This document shows, piece by piece, positions 1 through 9,569 of a stretch of DNA of 64,000 nt. Each line of letters opens with the position of its first letter. Within the stretch, counting starts at the first letter, position 1. Source of the DNA: Methanomassiliicoccus luminyensis B10 (GTDB lineage Archaea; Thermoplasmatota; Thermoplasmata; Methanomassiliicoccales; Methanomassiliicoccaceae). The position numbers and the translations under genes are program-made. The stretch covers positions 186,001 through 250,000 of the forward strand of contig NZ_CAJE01000013.1 of NCBI RefSeq assembly GCF_000308215.1. Reading direction: 5' to 3'. The notes below the pieces were generated by a model. It was given only the letters and a program-made list of their open reading frames with translations, had not been told where the DNA came from and did no database searches.

Positions 1-2
1 TG

Positions 3-1565
3 GCCGTAATGATCGTGAGCATATGCGGGAAGTTCGCGTTCGGCTATTTCGGGGACTACAACAAGAACGCGTCCGGCTGGCAGATGTGCGCCGACAAGCG
101 CATTGAGATCGGGGACCGCATGAAGTACATGCCCATGGGGTACTTCAACCAGAACAACCTGGGCAAGATCTCTTCCGCCGTCACCACCACGATGTTCGAC
201 ATCGAGGTCATCGCCCCCATGCTCATGGAGACCGTCATCCACGGCATCATTCACACCCTGATCCTGACCGCCGCCATCCTGGTGTTCGATTGGAGGATCG
301 GGCTCATCGCGGTAGCAGGGATCGCCGCGTTCTCCGCCGTCAACTCGCTCATGCTGCGCAGGTCCCATATCTACGGGCCGCGGAGGCAGGCAGCGCAGGC
401 CGATCTGGTGGAGACCACCCTGGAGTACATCCAGGGGATCAGCGTCCTCCGGTCGTTCAACCTGGCGGGCTCCAGGAACGAGAAGTTCCGCAATGCCGCG
501 GATGGCAGCATGAACGGCAGCCTGCGCATGGAGAAGGCCATGATCCCGCTGGTAGCGCTCCAGCAATCGGTGCTGCGGGTCACCAGCGCGGCCATCATCC
601 TGGCCTCGGTCCTGTTCTACCTGGACGGGACCATGGGCCTGGCGATATGCGTCATCATGGTCATCTCGTCGTTCATACTGTTCGAGCAGCTGGACCGGTC
701 CGGCAGCAAGGCCTCCCTGCTCAGGGCCATCGACGTCTCCATCGATCGGGTCAGGGAGCTGGACAAGACCCCGGTCATGGATGTCGACGGCGAGGCCATT
801 ACTCCGACGGATCATGACATCGTGATAAGGAACGTCGATTTCTCGTACGGGGAGAAGAGGGTGCTGCATGACATCAACATCAGGATCCCCGAGGGAACGA
901 CCACGGCCATCGTGGGCCCCTCCGGCAGCGGGAAGTCCACGCTGTGCAAGCTCATCGCGAGGTTCTGGGATGTCAGCGGGGGAAGCATTACTCTCGGCGG
1001 CAGGAACGTGAAGGACTACACCCTGGACAGCCTGCTGAGCAACATCAGCATGGTATTCCAGAACGTGTACCTGTTCAACGACACCATCGCCAACAACATC
1101 AAGTTCGGCAAGCCCCACGCCACCATGGAGGAGGTCGTCGAAGCGGCCAGGAAGGCCTGCTGCCACGATTTCATCATGAGCCTGGATAACGGCTACGACG
1201 CCGTGATAGGGGAGGGAGGCGCCACCATCTCCGGCGGGGAGAAGCAGCGCATCTCCATCGCCCGGGCGATCCTGAAGGACGCGCCGATAATCTTACTTGA
1301 CGAGGCCACTGCGAACGTCGACCCCGAGAACGAGAGCAAGCTCCAGGAGGCCATCGCCGAGCTGACGCGGGACAAGACCATCATCATGATCGCGCACCGC
1401 CTGAACACGGTGAGGAACGCGGACCAGATAATCGTCCTGGACAACGGCGAGATCGTTCAGAGGGGCACCCACGACGAGCTCATGGGCCAGGAGGGGATCT
1501 ACGCGGACTTCGTCAACATCCGCAGGGAGGCCATTGGCTGGAAGCTCAAGGTGAGACCGGCCTGA
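3..1565 (+). CDS. ABC exporter, fused permease-ATPase (5'-truncated)
   Basis: The frame is open from the left edge, so the N-terminus is missing; 518 residues are visible from an internal ATG at 9, against about 580-600 for the family. The first half is an ABC transmembrane domain with several hydrophobic segments. The second half is a nucleotide-binding domain with Walker A (GPSGSGKST), signature (ISGGEKQR), Walker B (ILLDEATANVD) and H-loop (IAHRL). It sits 100 bp upstream of an ECF transporter set. In other microbes such half-exporters, often as pairs related to YbtP/YbtQ, lie next to Trep_Strep-type ECF genes, so a shared substrate such as a metal chelate or cofactor is possible but not shown. 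Confidence 0.9.
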   Translation, partial: AVMIVSICGKFAFGYFGDYNKNASGWQMCADKRIEIGDRMKYMPMGYFNQNNLGKISSAVTTTMFDIEVIAPMLMETVIHGIIHTLILTAAILVFDWRIGLIAVAGIAAFSAVNSLMLRRSHIYGPRRQAAQADLVETTLEYIQGISVLRSFNLAGSRNEKFRNAADGSMNGSLRMEKAMIPLVALQQSVLRVTSAAIILASVLFYLDGTMGLAICVIMVISSFILFEQLDRSGSKASLLRAIDVSIDRVRELDKTPVMDVDGEAITPTDHDIVIRNVDFSYGEKRVLHDINIRIPEGTTTAIVGPSGSGKSTLCKLIARFWDVSGGSITLGGRNVKDYTLDSLLSNISMVFQNVYLFNDTIANNIKFGKPHATMEEVVEAARKACCHDFIMSLDNGYDAVIGEGGATISGGEKQRISIARAILKDAPIILLDEATANVDPENESKLQEAIAELTRDKTIIMIAHRLNTVRNADQIIVLDNGEIVQRGTHDELMGQEGIYADFVNIRREAIGWKLKVRPA

Positions 1566-1667
1566 TCTCGTCCGGGAGGGGGTTGCGCAAGGCGACCCTC
1601 GCTCCCGGGCCCTGGACGCTATTTCGAGGGCATTCGCGCCACATTTTGTCGAAGGAGAGTTGAGAAC

Positions 1668-2255
1668 ATGGAAAAACTGACAACGAAGGACTTGGTAACT
1701 ACGGGCATTTACTCGGCAATATTCTTCATCATCAATATGGCTATGATGATGCTCACGGGGATAGCTCCGATCCTGTGGCTGGCGATGGCGCCGGTCCTCG
1801 GGCTCCTGTGCGGCGTCATCTACATGATGCTGATAACCAAGGTGCAGAAGTTCGGCCCCGTGCTCATCATGGGCATGATCGTTGCGGTCATCTACTTCGC
1901 CACGGGCGGGTTCACCTGGATGATACTGGCCACCTTCGCGGTGTGCGGCCTGGTGGCCGAGCTCATACGATATGCGTTCGGATATCAGAGCTTCAAGGGC
2001 AACCTTGCCGCCTACTGCGTTTTCGCCCTGGGGGTCATCGGCTCCCCCCTGCCGCTGTGGGTGATGGGCGAGAGCTTCACCAACGGCATCCTCGATTCCG
2101 GCATGGACCCCGGGTATGTGGAAGGGATGCAGGCCCTGATCTCGGAGTGGTCCCTCGCGGCGGTGATCATCGCGACCGTCGTCGCCGCGCTGATAGGCGG
2201 GCTGATCGCCAGGAACGTGCTCAAGAAGCAGATGAAGAAAGGAAAGGTCTGCTGA
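1668..2255 (+). CDS. ECF transporter substrate-binding (S) component, Trep_Strep/MptD-like
   Basis: This is a 195-residue, very hydrophobic protein with about five or six membrane segments and a lysine-rich C-terminal tail. It resembles the Trep_Strep (MptD-like) family of S components. S components bind the vitamin or metal substrate in the membrane and dock on the EcfT-EcfA module. The next three genes encode exactly that module (T, A, A), in the same direction and nearly without gaps, which is the main support. A GGAGAG ribosome-binding motif lies upstream of the ATG. The substrate cannot be read from sequence. Confidence 0.8.
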   Translation: MEKLTTKDLVTTGIYSAIFFIINMAMMMLTGIAPILWLAMAPVLGLLCGVIYMMLITKVQKFGPVLIMGMIVAVIYFATGGFTWMILATFAVCGLVAELIRYAFGYQSFKGNLAAYCVFALGVIGSPLPLWVMGESFTNGILDSGMDPGYVEGMQALISEWSLAAVIIATVVAALIGGLIARNVLKKQMKKGKVC

Positions 2256-2266
2256 GGTGCGTTAGA

Positions 2267-2950
2267 GTGAAGAAGCTGGAGCTGGACCCCAGGACCAAGC
2301 TCGCCCTGCTGGTAATCGTGAACGTGTGTGCGTTCACGACCACCTCCATATATTTCGAGGCGGCGACCGTCCTCCTGCTGGCTCTACTGCTCACGGCGTG
2401 CGGATGCCCTAAATTGGCCACGTTGTGGGCGGCCGTTTTCGGCACGCTCGTGGGCATCCAATTTCTTGTACTGCCCCACCTGCCGGACGTTCTCGTCTCC
2501 CCGTTCTTCATCATGGCGGTGTTCGCGCGAAAGGTCCTGCCCTGCGGGATGGTGGGGACCTTCATACTGAAGACGACCTCGGTCCGGTCGATAATGGTGG
2601 CTTTGAGCAAGTGGCATGTCCCCCGCACCTTCCTGATACCTCTGGCAGTGACCATCCGGTACTTCCCGGCGCTCAGGGAGGAGTACTCTCACATCAGGGA
2701 CGCCATGAAGCTACGCGGGATAAGAGGCCCTCTGAAAAAGATCAAGTGCATCTACCTCCCACTCCTGAACTCCGCTTCCCAGACCGCCGACGAGCTGAGC
2801 GCGGCGGCCATAACCAGGGGGATCGAGAACCCCGCCCCCAAGACATCGGTGCTGGACGTGCGCTTTCACGCCCAGGACTATGCATGCACCGCCATGGCCT
2901 TCGTCTTCCTGGCATCGGTGCTCGCCGCGAGATACGGACTGATGGCATGA
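2267..2950 (+). CDS. ecfT: ECF transporter transmembrane (T) component
   Basis: A 227-residue membrane protein starting at GTG 2267, seven bases after a GAGGTG motif. It begins with LDPRTKLALL, the usual EcfT opening, has several hydrophobic helices, and carries the coupling-helix region (AMKLRGIRGP, then AAITRGIE), which resembles the paired A-R-G motifs that contact the ATPases. Its stop overlaps the start of the first ATPase gene, so the two are translationally linked. Confidence 0.88.
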   Translation: MKKLELDPRTKLALLVIVNVCAFTTTSIYFEAATVLLLALLLTACGCPKLATLWAAVFGTLVGIQFLVLPHLPDVLVSPFFIMAVFARKVLPCGMVGTFILKTTSVRSIMVALSKWHVPRTFLIPLAVTIRYFPALREEYSHIRDAMKLRGIRGPLKKIKCIYLPLLNSASQTADELSAAAITRGIENPAPKTSVLDVRFHAQDYACTAMAFVFLASVLAARYGLMA

Positions 2951-3798
2951 TCGACATAGAGGACGTTTCGTTCAAATACGGGTCGGAGGAGCGCGAATGC
3001 CTGAAGAGCATCGACCTGCACATCTCGAAGGGCGAATGCGTCCTGCTGTGCGGCAGGAGCGGCTGCGGCAAGACCACCGTGACCAAGCTGGTCAACGGCC
3101 TGATACCCCATTTCGATGAGGGCGAACTCCGGGGGAAGGTCACCGTGGCAGGGATGGACGTCGCCGGGACGGAGATGTACCGGCTCTCCCAGAAGGTCGG
3201 CTCGGTGTTCCAGAACCCCAAGACCCAGTTCTTCAACATCGACTCCGACAGCGAGATCGCCTTCGGCCTGGAGAACCAGGGGATGGAGCCCGGCCGGATA
3301 AGGGAAAGGATCGACGAGACGGTGAGGCAGCTGCGGGTGGAGGGCATCCTGGGAAGGAACCTGTTCGAGATGTCCGGAGGGGAGCGGCAGCTCCTGGCCT
3401 TCGCCTCAGTGCACGCCATCGATCCGGACGTGTACGTGCTGGACGAACCTTCCGCCAACCTGGATAGGGATGCTATCGACCAGCTGCGGGAATGCCTGAT
3501 GACGATAAAACGCCAGGGAAAGACCGTCCTCATCGCGGAGCATCGGCTGTACTATCTCATGGACATCATCGACAAGGCCGCGTACATGGATTGTGGAGAG
3601 GTGCGGCGGGTGTTCAGCCGCGATGAGCTCCTGGCCTTGCCGATGGGCGAGAGGAAGGAGATGGGGCTCAGGACGCGGACGGCCCCCGGACGAGGGAGGA
3701 CGTGGTCGGGGACGATCCCGGAACGCCCTGTCGCCCGGACCTGGAGGTCCAGGGGCTCTGCTGCAAGTTCAAGAAAAGAACGGTACTGGGCGATGTGA
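2947..3798 (+). CDS. ecfA1: ECF transporter ATPase 1
   Basis: ABC ATPase of 283 residues with Walker A (GRSGCGKTT), Q-loop (VFQNP), signature (MSGGERQ), Walker B (VYVLDEPSANLD) and H-loop histidine (IAEHRL). It forms the ATPase pair with the next gene. The last ~45 residues are arginine-rich, unlike the family, and overlap the second ATPase by 97 bases. Either the real product ends with a non-homologous tail or a small frameshift has delayed its stop. Start is ATG 2947, overlapping the ecfT stop. Confidence 0.88.
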   Translation: MIDIEDVSFKYGSEERECLKSIDLHISKGECVLLCGRSGCGKTTVTKLVNGLIPHFDEGELRGKVTVAGMDVAGTEMYRLSQKVGSVFQNPKTQFFNIDSDSEIAFGLENQGMEPGRIRERIDETVRQLRVEGILGRNLFEMSGGERQLLAFASVHAIDPDVYVLDEPSANLDRDAIDQLRECLMTIKRQGKTVLIAEHRLYYLMDIIDKAAYMDCGEVRRVFSRDELLALPMGERKEMGLRTRTAPGRGRTWSGTIPERPVARTWRSRGSAASSRKERYWAM

Positions 3799-4472
3799 GC
3801 CTCTCGGCGTCGGGCGGAGACGTGATCGGGGTATTGGGAGAGAACGGGGCGGGAAAGACCACCCTCATGCGGTGCCTCGCGGGGCTGCTGAAAGAGCGCG
3901 GTGGCCGCATATGCATCGGCGGCGAACGGATGAAACCCCGGCAGAGGACCGAACAGCACTACATGATCATGCAGGACGTGGGGCACCAGCTCTTCGCGGA
4001 GAGCGTGTGGGACGAGTGCCTGCTCTCCGATGACGAGGCCCCGGAGGAGGCCGTTGAGAACGTATTGAAGGAAGCGTCCCTTCTGGAGTTCCGGGACAGC
4101 CACCCCATGGCCCTCTCGGGGGGCCAGAAGCAGCGGCTGGCCATCGCCACCGGCGTCCTGAGCGACAAGAAGGTGCTCATTTTCGACGAGCCGACCAGCG
4201 GGCTCGATTATTTCAACATGCTCAGGGTGAGCGACATCATCAAGAGGCTGGCCGGCGAAGGGCGCATCGTCTTCGTCGTCACCCACGACATGGAGTTCCT
4301 GGAAGCTACGTGCAGCAGGGGGATCATCATGGACAAAGGGGCCATCGTGAAGCAAAGCCTCCTGGCGACCCCCCATGGCCCCTGCGGGCCGCCGGCCGTC
4401 CCGCGCGATGCCTGCGCCGCTCCGTTCCCAGGGAGAAACGAACCCGCCCAGGCCGGACCCGTGCGCGAGTGA
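3702..4472 (+). CDS. ecfA2: ECF transporter ATPase 2
   Basis: ABC ATPase with Walker A (GENGAGKTT), signature (LSGGQKQR), Walker B (VLIFDEPTSGLD) and H-loop (VTHD). The GTG at 3702 is the nearest usable start, but the frame is open and protein-like further upstream inside ecfA1, so the true start is uncertain. The C-terminal ~30 residues are proline- and alanine-rich and family-atypical. With ecfA1 and ecfT it forms the energising module for the S component at 1668. Confidence 0.85.
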   Translation: MVGDDPGTPCRPDLEVQGLCCKFKKRTVLGDVSLSASGGDVIGVLGENGAGKTTLMRCLAGLLKERGGRICIGGERMKPRQRTEQHYMIMQDVGHQLFAESVWDECLLSDDEAPEEAVENVLKEASLLEFRDSHPMALSGGQKQRLAIATGVLSDKKVLIFDEPTSGLDYFNMLRVSDIIKRLAGEGRIVFVVTHDMEFLEATCSRGIIMDKGAIVKQSLLATPHGPCGPPAVPRDACAAPFPGRNEPAQAGPVRE

Positions 4473-4505
4473 AGGCATCGAGAAAGGCCCCTAGCCCTCT
4501 CGCAT

Positions 4506-4871
4506 CTAGCCTTTCCACCAGTTGTACAATATCAGCACCCCGACGCTCATGATCAGCAGGGCGACCAGTATCAGCAGGTCCACCCCGAACAGGAAGAGGA
4601 TCCCGAGGATGCCCAGGACCGCGAGCAGGGTCCCCCATATGAATCGATACCTGCTCTGAGACGGCCCCGCGGCATATCCTGGATGCCGTTCCCCCTCCTC
4701 ACCGAAGCTGAGGATGATGAACGTAATGCCCACCAGCAGGACCAGTATCGCCGGGAAGAACCAGAACGAAAGATCGCCGACGACGATTATGACTATTGCC
4801 GCCGCCAGGACCAGGAGCATTATGCCGGTCAACATCTGCGCCTGACCTCTTCCCTGGGTGTTCGTACTCAT
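4506..4871 (-). CDS. Small four-helix membrane protein
   Basis: 121 residues with two pairs of hydrophobic helices separated by a short polar, proline/serine-containing loop. Start chosen at ATG 4871, which follows a GGAGGAG motif by three bases; a GTG 12 bases upstream is possible. It converges on the ECF operon, 33 bases away. No family is recognised, although the arrangement resembles uncharacterised phage-shock-like or DUF membrane proteins. Confidence 0.65.
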   Translation of the reverse strand: MSTNTQGRGQAQMLTGIMLLVLAAAIVIIVVGDLSFWFFPAILVLLVGITFIILSFGEEGERHPGYAAGPSQSRYRFIWGTLLAVLGILGILFLFGVDLLILVALLIMSVGVLILYNWWKG

Positions 4872-5452
4872 GAACTCCTCCACTCCACCGTGCGTGATGC
4901 TTACTGGGCGTTCCCGGCGATCTTCGACACCGAGGGCCCGCTCTCCCGCGGCAGAGAATGGTCTTGCGGGTTTATTTCATCTGGGGTGCTTCATGGGGAT
5001 TGAGGGGCGGTCGAAGTATCGCAAGGCCCTGTTGTAAAGCCATCATGACCAAAACTCCTTGCGCATGGCCAGCTAAAGAAGGTCGAACAACGCTAACTTG
5101 CACCGCACCTCGTTTTTTCGACCTTTTTCGAACGGCATCTCAAGCGATATCCAATGGTCTCGGAAATTTTGCACAAGGCCGATGCGGCTAGACCCAACGA
5201 CAGTGGTGTAAGCACTGTTTTGGAGACCCGTATTTACGTCAAAATGTCCGCCAGCTGTCCCACCTGGGCATAACTATCATAGTCCTGGCCGCCTCTGGGC
5301 AGATAGCCATGATGTGTAGTGTAAAATGAGGCTCACCTCAGTTGATCGAGAATTGTCGCTCGTAACCCCACACACCTACACTGCACAACAGGGGCGAAAA
5401 GTAGATGCTTTAATAATATATTTTGAAATGAACCGTTGCTGAGAATTGATTC
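4872..5452. other. Intergenic stretch with no supported gene
   Basis: No convincing reading frame or RNA gene was found. The base composition becomes more AT-rich towards 5400, which fits decayed or acquired DNA leading into the broken nifH-like fragment. Confidence 0.4.
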
Positions 5453-5632
<180 letters not shown>

Positions 5633-5777
5633 AAGGCTTCCAGAAATCTCTTCAAAGTCTTTTTCTATCCTCTCGAAAGAATCTTAATCACATCAAGCAC
5701 TCATTCCGATGAGGATGAAAGGACATATATTGAAATGCTTTTTATCTCTCAATCTCATCCAGATTGGAGGTTATTTC

Positions 5778-6062
5778 ATGGAAGTGGTTCTCATCTTATT
5801 CAAGAGTGACCTGCCCAAGGATAAGGTCATAAAGAATTTCGAGGCAAGAGCTGACCTGTACCGTGCCGTTCCTGGCCTGGTGCAGAAGTACTACATCCAT
5901 GACGAAGCGACCAGTCATTTTGGCGGCATCCATGTTTTCGATTCCAATGAGAGTGCTGAGGCGTTCATGAACTCGGATCTAGTGAAGAGTATCGGCAATG
6001 CACAGAAATCCCATGAGCCGCCTATCATTCGCCTCCTTCACGTAGATCTGGTTCTTTATTAA
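5778..6062 (+). CDS. YdhR-like dimeric alpha-beta barrel protein
   Basis: A 94-residue protein starting at ATG 5778, seven bases after TTGGAGG. The opening (VVLILFKSDLPKD), the central PGLVQKYY, and GGIHVFDSNESAEAF match the pattern of YdhR-type putative mono-oxygenases of the dimeric alpha/beta-barrel fold. Its substrate is unknown. It stands alone in AT-richer DNA to the left of integrated element 1. Confidence 0.7.
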   Translation: MEVVLILFKSDLPKDKVIKNFEARADLYRAVPGLVQKYYIHDEATSHFGGIHVFDSNESAEAFMNSDLVKSIGNAQKSHEPPIIRLLHVDLVLY

Positions 6063-6360
6063 GGCCAACAACTAACGGACAATGCGGGAGGCTCGATTTT
6101 CCCGACGGGAAGCATGTCTGTCCTTACCCAGACAATAGCTTATTGCCCTTTACCAAAGTTACAAAAAACACAGAGATTCTACGCAGATATGAATCTCATC
6201 GACGCTGGAAGCAAGCTTCGGAGAGCGTGGTCCGAGACCACACAACAAACGTCGCAGAACGTGAATGCACCCCTCAAACAGGGTGTGAATCTGTGGCGGA
6301 GAAGCAAAATTCTTTCAAGGCTTTGATAGGGGTAGCGGCTATCTGCCTGGATATGGTTGA

Positions 6361-6377
6361 TAGTGCTCCCGTCGGGA
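6361..6377. repeat. Left attachment site of element 1 (attL)
   Basis: Exact 17-base copy of the tRNA-Glu 3' end, the distal duplicate expected after tRNA-targeted integration. It lies next to the integrase stop codon. Confidence 0.85.
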
Positions 6378-6383
6378 AACACC

Positions 6384-7670
6384 TCAGAAATAGCCAGGAA
6401 GCCAGTTTTTAGAATCAATTCCGTGTTTTTCAGTATTCGATGCCTGCGATATTAACCGGGCCTTTAGCTCCTCGACGCTGCCCATTCCTAGGGCTTCAAG
6501 GAGTTCGGCGATCGGTCCCGTAACATCAGCTTTGTTATGTGATGCTGATGTTTCATTCTTCCATGCCTTCTCGATACGCGAACCGGCGCTCTCGGCGCTA
6601 ATTTGGGCATAGTAGCGCTGAGTCGTTAGTATGCTTGAGTGCCCCAGCTGGGTTGATACATCGGGGAGGAGGTTGGGGTCCTTCTCTACCGTGAGCGTGG
6701 CGAAGGTGGGCCGGAAGTCCTTGAGCCTGAAGTCTATGCCCGAGGCTTCCTGGATCTCCTTCTTCAACTCCCGGAAGTGGTTTGAGCTATAGCTGCCGTC
6801 CTGCCCGCTCCGGAGGTTCGGGATCAGGAAGGTGGCCTTCTTTCGACCATAGTACCGCAGCAGGTCATCACGCTCTTGCAAGAACGTTATGAACCCCTCG
6901 CGGTATGGCGGGGTAATCGTGACGGTGCGGTTCTCCGCCCACACTCCCGCCCCCTTCGGCGTGCGGACGTATAGCCGCCACCGTCGGGTGTCCAGGTCCT
7001 CGATATGGGCTAGGCGGAGCTCTGACGGTCTTAAGCCCGTAGCTACATAGGCGATCGTCAATAGGCGGGCCTTCGCCCTCCGCCATCCCTCCGGCTCTCC
7101 CGATGCGCTGCTGAGCTCGGGGGCCGCGTCCTGGATGGTCTCCAGGTCCTCGGCCCGCAGCGCCCTTATGGGCTTCCTGCCGGCCTTCTGAGGGAATTGG
7201 TAACCCTCCTCCCTCATCTTCTCAATCACTCTGTTGCCGTTCATGGTGAGCACGCCCTCCAGCTTCGCCAGGTATCGGACCTGCGTGTCGGGGTCCAGCG
7301 CCTTGCCCTTGTGGGCCGAGGGGTCACGCATCCAATCGAGGAACGCGCGTATCTCCTTCGGCCCCATCGAGCTCGGTCCGGTGGTCTTCAACTGGCCCTC
7401 CTCCCTCATCGCTTCCATGTTGTCGGCGATGTGGCGAAGTATCCGACTGTCATTGTCCAGGGTGCTCTTGCCCACCTGCAGCCTCCTCCTCTCGATGTAT
7501 CTCTCGACAGCGGCCTTCAGAGGGTATCTGCCCATAGATTTCCCCCTGCGTTCCCGCTGCTCTGCCTTGCTGGGACGCCCTCGCTTGCCTTCAACTCCAA
7601 GAGGTGCGCCCTCGGCCTTGATATGACCTTCCGATGTAATAAGGCCTGTCGAGAGGAGGGAGGCGGCCAT
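6384..7670 (-). CDS. Tyrosine recombinase (integrase) of element 1
   Basis: A 428-residue integrase. A core-binding region (about residues 50-150) is followed by a catalytic domain with TGLRPSELRL (first catalytic Arg), KDFRPTFATL (the box II region; the usual HxLR histidine is replaced by K-D-F-R), LGHSS (His) and the tyrosine in TTQRYYAQ. It is clearly homologous to the integrase at 53.1 kb, sharing the box II variant and a C-terminal GY motif just before the att repeat. It is expected to integrate and excise the element at tRNA-Glu. The stop codon is six bases from attL. Confidence 0.92.
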   Translation of the reverse strand: MAASLLSTGLITSEGHIKAEGAPLGVEGKRGRPSKAEQRERRGKSMGRYPLKAAVERYIERRRLQVGKSTLDNDSRILRHIADNMEAMREEGQLKTTGPSSMGPKEIRAFLDWMRDPSAHKGKALDPDTQVRYLAKLEGVLTMNGNRVIEKMREEGYQFPQKAGRKPIRALRAEDLETIQDAAPELSSASGEPEGWRRAKARLLTIAYVATGLRPSELRLAHIEDLDTRRWRLYVRTPKGAGVWAENRTVTITPPYREGFITFLQERDDLLRYYGRKKATFLIPNLRSGQDGSYSSNHFRELKKEIQEASGIDFRLKDFRPTFATLTVEKDPNLLPDVSTQLGHSSILTTQRYYAQISAESAGSRIEKAWKNETSASHNKADVTGPIAELLEALGMGSVEELKARLISQASNTEKHGIDSKNWLPGYF

Positions 7671-7673
7671 TGA

Positions 7674-8318
7674 TCACGCTCTTTTACTCTTACCCCAGGG
7701 TTTCTCTCCCTGGGAATGCCCCGCCGTCCAGAAAATATGAGCCGCGTGCTCGACTCCATGATCCGGGTTATTCTCTACGAAGTCACCCAGGGCATTTATT
7801 ACGGCCCGCATCCAGAGGTCCTTGATCTTCGGGACCTCTGCCTGGAGGTAGTTCACCATGCTCAGCCTGCCCGCCTTCTTGACCTCCTCAACCAGGTGCT
7901 GCAGGAGCTCGGGGTCGGTGGCCGGTCGATCGTAGATGCTGCCGGAGTCCACCACGCTGCTTAGATCGAAGTCCGGAAGGTGCAGGTAGTTCGCGTGTTT
8001 GATTGGCGTGACCTTCCAGGACGGCTCTCGTTTCTTGATTTCGCCAATGCTCCGCTGCCAATCTTCACCGCAAAGGCCCATGTCCGCCACGTCCCTGAAG
8101 ACCGCGAACCCTTTCGTCCGGACGATCTCCATGATTTCGGGAATCTTCGGGCGCCAATGAGCTTCCGACTTACGCTTCTTAGGGGCCGTCAAGCCTGCGA
8201 TCACCGCCCTGAGTTCTTCCCGCTCCCGCCGGTTCTCTTCGAGCTCGGCCCTTAGCTGCTGCAGGAGGTCCACGAAACCGTCCCAGGAGCGATCGCCCTC
8301 TGTCGGGTCCGCGTCCAT
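7674..8318 (-). CDS. Unknown element protein, coiled-coil N-terminus
   Basis: 214 residues. A charged, probable coiled-coil segment (residues ~15-45) is followed by a basic stretch and a globular region of unknown type. It ends three bases before the integrase start, so the two are probably co-transcribed. A DNA-binding or excision-control role would fit the position but nothing in the sequence proves it. Confidence 0.7.
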   Translation of the reverse strand: MDADPTEGDRSWDGFVDLLQQLRAELEENRREREELRAVIAGLTAPKKRKSEAHWRPKIPEIMEIVRTKGFAVFRDVADMGLCGEDWQRSIGEIKKREPSWKVTPIKHANYLHLPDFDLSSVVDSGSIYDRPATDPELLQHLVEEVKKAGRLSMVNYLQAEVPKIKDLWMRAVINALGDFVENNPDHGVEHAAHIFWTAGHSQGEKPWGKSKRA

Positions 8319-8404
8319 GCCTACCCTCCCTTGAAGTGCAGGCAGGAGGCGCCGCAGCGCGTCCGCTGGGGGATTGTGCCTGTATCCATGCCCCTCCCCC
8401 CCGA

Positions 8405-8614
8405 TCAGGACCGCTCTACGATGTCCAGCCGCTTGATGGACGGCTTCTGATACAGCAGTTCAGCGCCAGGTATGTTCTTGATGGCATCTTTCAGATCGGG
8501 GATGCGTTCCAGCGGCATCCTCAAGATCAGTCCATAGCTCACAAAAGTCTCATCGGACGATCTGTCCGGCCCTTCCTCGTTCCCGTTAGGGTTATATGTT
8601 GCGTTGTTTCTCAT
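8405..8614 (-). CDS. Small conserved element protein (LILRMPL family)
   Basis: 69 residues. The core (LILRMPL, a leucine-rich helix, then GAELLYQKPS and a final IVE) lines up with the products at 50001-50189 and 61746-61946, one in each integrated element. The alternating hydrophobic strands and one helix suggest a tiny alpha/beta fold. Function is unknown. Confidence 0.7.
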   Translation of the reverse strand: MRNNATYNPNGNEEGPDRSSDETFVSYGLILRMPLERIPDLKDAIKNIPGAELLYQKPSIKRLDIVERS

Positions 8615-8806
8615 TGGGTTCGCCTCTCTATGGGGCCCCGAGGGTACTGGCGTAGGAACCTTTCCCTCGGGTTATTTGGCGAACCGGACACCAGAGCATT
8701 TAGCATTTATGCCTACGACGCTGATTACTTGCAATAAAAAGAGATAAATGGGCCCCGCCGCGGAGTGGGGACCTGGCACGACAAGGAAAGTGTAAGAATT
8801 TGTCGA

Positions 8807-9073
8807 TCAGGTGACCCGGAGCCTCGGCCTGATGTCCTTGACCGTGGGGAAGACCTTTTCGAACTCGCCCTCCTCCAAGATGACGGTGCTAATGGGGGTG
8901 CCGTATTCGGTGCGTTCCCTGAGTCTGTCAGAGTAGTTCTTGCACTTCTGGGCGGCCACTCTGATGTCCCGGGCCGTGAGATTGCTCGGGACCCTATAGG
9001 CACCAATAACATGGTCATCTTCTTCGTTCATGTACCACAGTTCGCCGTCGGTTACATCGACAACATAGGTCAT
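8807..9073 (-). CDS. Unknown small acidic element protein
   Basis: 88 residues, beginning TYVVDVTDGELWYM. It contains a helical, charged middle section and a strand-rich end. A GAGGA motif precedes the ATG. No family is recognised. It belongs to the minus-strand gene series of element 1. Confidence 0.55.
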   Translation of the reverse strand: MTYVVDVTDGELWYMNEEDDHVIGAYRVPSNLTARDIRVAAQKCKNYSDRLRERTEYGTPISTVILEEGEFEKVFPTVKDIRPRLRVT

Positions 9074-9108
9074 TTTAGTCCTCCTCGGATTCTATTTCAT
9101 CTCGTGAT

Positions 9109-9324
9109 TTATATATCTGATTCGGATGCTGCTTCCTCCATGGCACGCCCCTCTTCCCTGATCTTCCGCTCCGCCCATTGTGGCCACGTCATGTCAATCG
9201 AGTCTATCGTGACAATGACCGCTTCGGTGCCGCGAAGGGCTTTAGAGATCGCCGTGGGGAGCCTACCCTCGATCTCTGCAGGGTTCGCCTCTGTCGCGAT
9301 CAGCAGCCTGACCTCGGCGATCAT
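9109..9324 (-). CDS. Unknown small element protein
   Basis: 71 residues from ATG 9324, chosen because it overlaps the upstream gene's stop as ATGA. The N-terminal half has two short strands around a helix. The C-terminal half is charged and helical (WAERKIREEGR). No homologue is recognised. Confidence 0.55.
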   Translation of the reverse strand: MIAEVRLLIATEANPAEIEGRLPTAISKALRGTEAVIVTIDSIDMTWPQWAERKIREEGRAMEEAASESDI

Positions 9325-9569
9325 GCGACCACCTTCTCGCACACGTCCTTCCCGCCCTGGTGCGTTGTTCCGTTCTTCATATCATCCATCTCCTTCGCTT
9401 CTTCCTCGGGTTCGTGATCGTCCAGGACCTCCTCCACCATGAGGCAGAACCTCAGAGCCTCGGCGTCCCGGGGGCAGATGACGAAGAGCAGCCGCGGTGG
9501 CCGGGCCCGCTCGTGGGCATGATCACACCCTCCCGGCGAGCGCCGCGAGCAGCTGCTCGACATTGGCAT
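9321..9569 (-). CDS. Unknown small element protein, start uncertain
   Basis: The C-terminal part (LLFVICPRDAEALRFC then an acidic helix) looks like real coding sequence, and its stop overlaps the next start as ATGA. The N-terminal ~30 residues overlap the gene at 9523 in another frame and look less natural, so the true start may lie further downstream. Confidence 0.4.
   Translation of the reverse strand: MPMSSSCSRRSPGGCDHAHERARPPRLLFVICPRDAEALRFCLMVEEVLDDHEPEEEAKEMDDMKNGTTHQGGKDVCEKVVA

Noticed and set aside
3702-3798. Treating the 97-base ecfA1/ecfA2 overlap as a fused or pseudogenised ATPase
   Set aside because: Both ATPases have complete motif sets in their own frames. An atypical tail or local error is enough to explain the overlap.
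6143-6412. Plus-strand frame of 89 residues as a transposase gene
   Set aside because: Suggestive of decayed mobile DNA, but no catalytic motif could be identified and it runs into the attL site.
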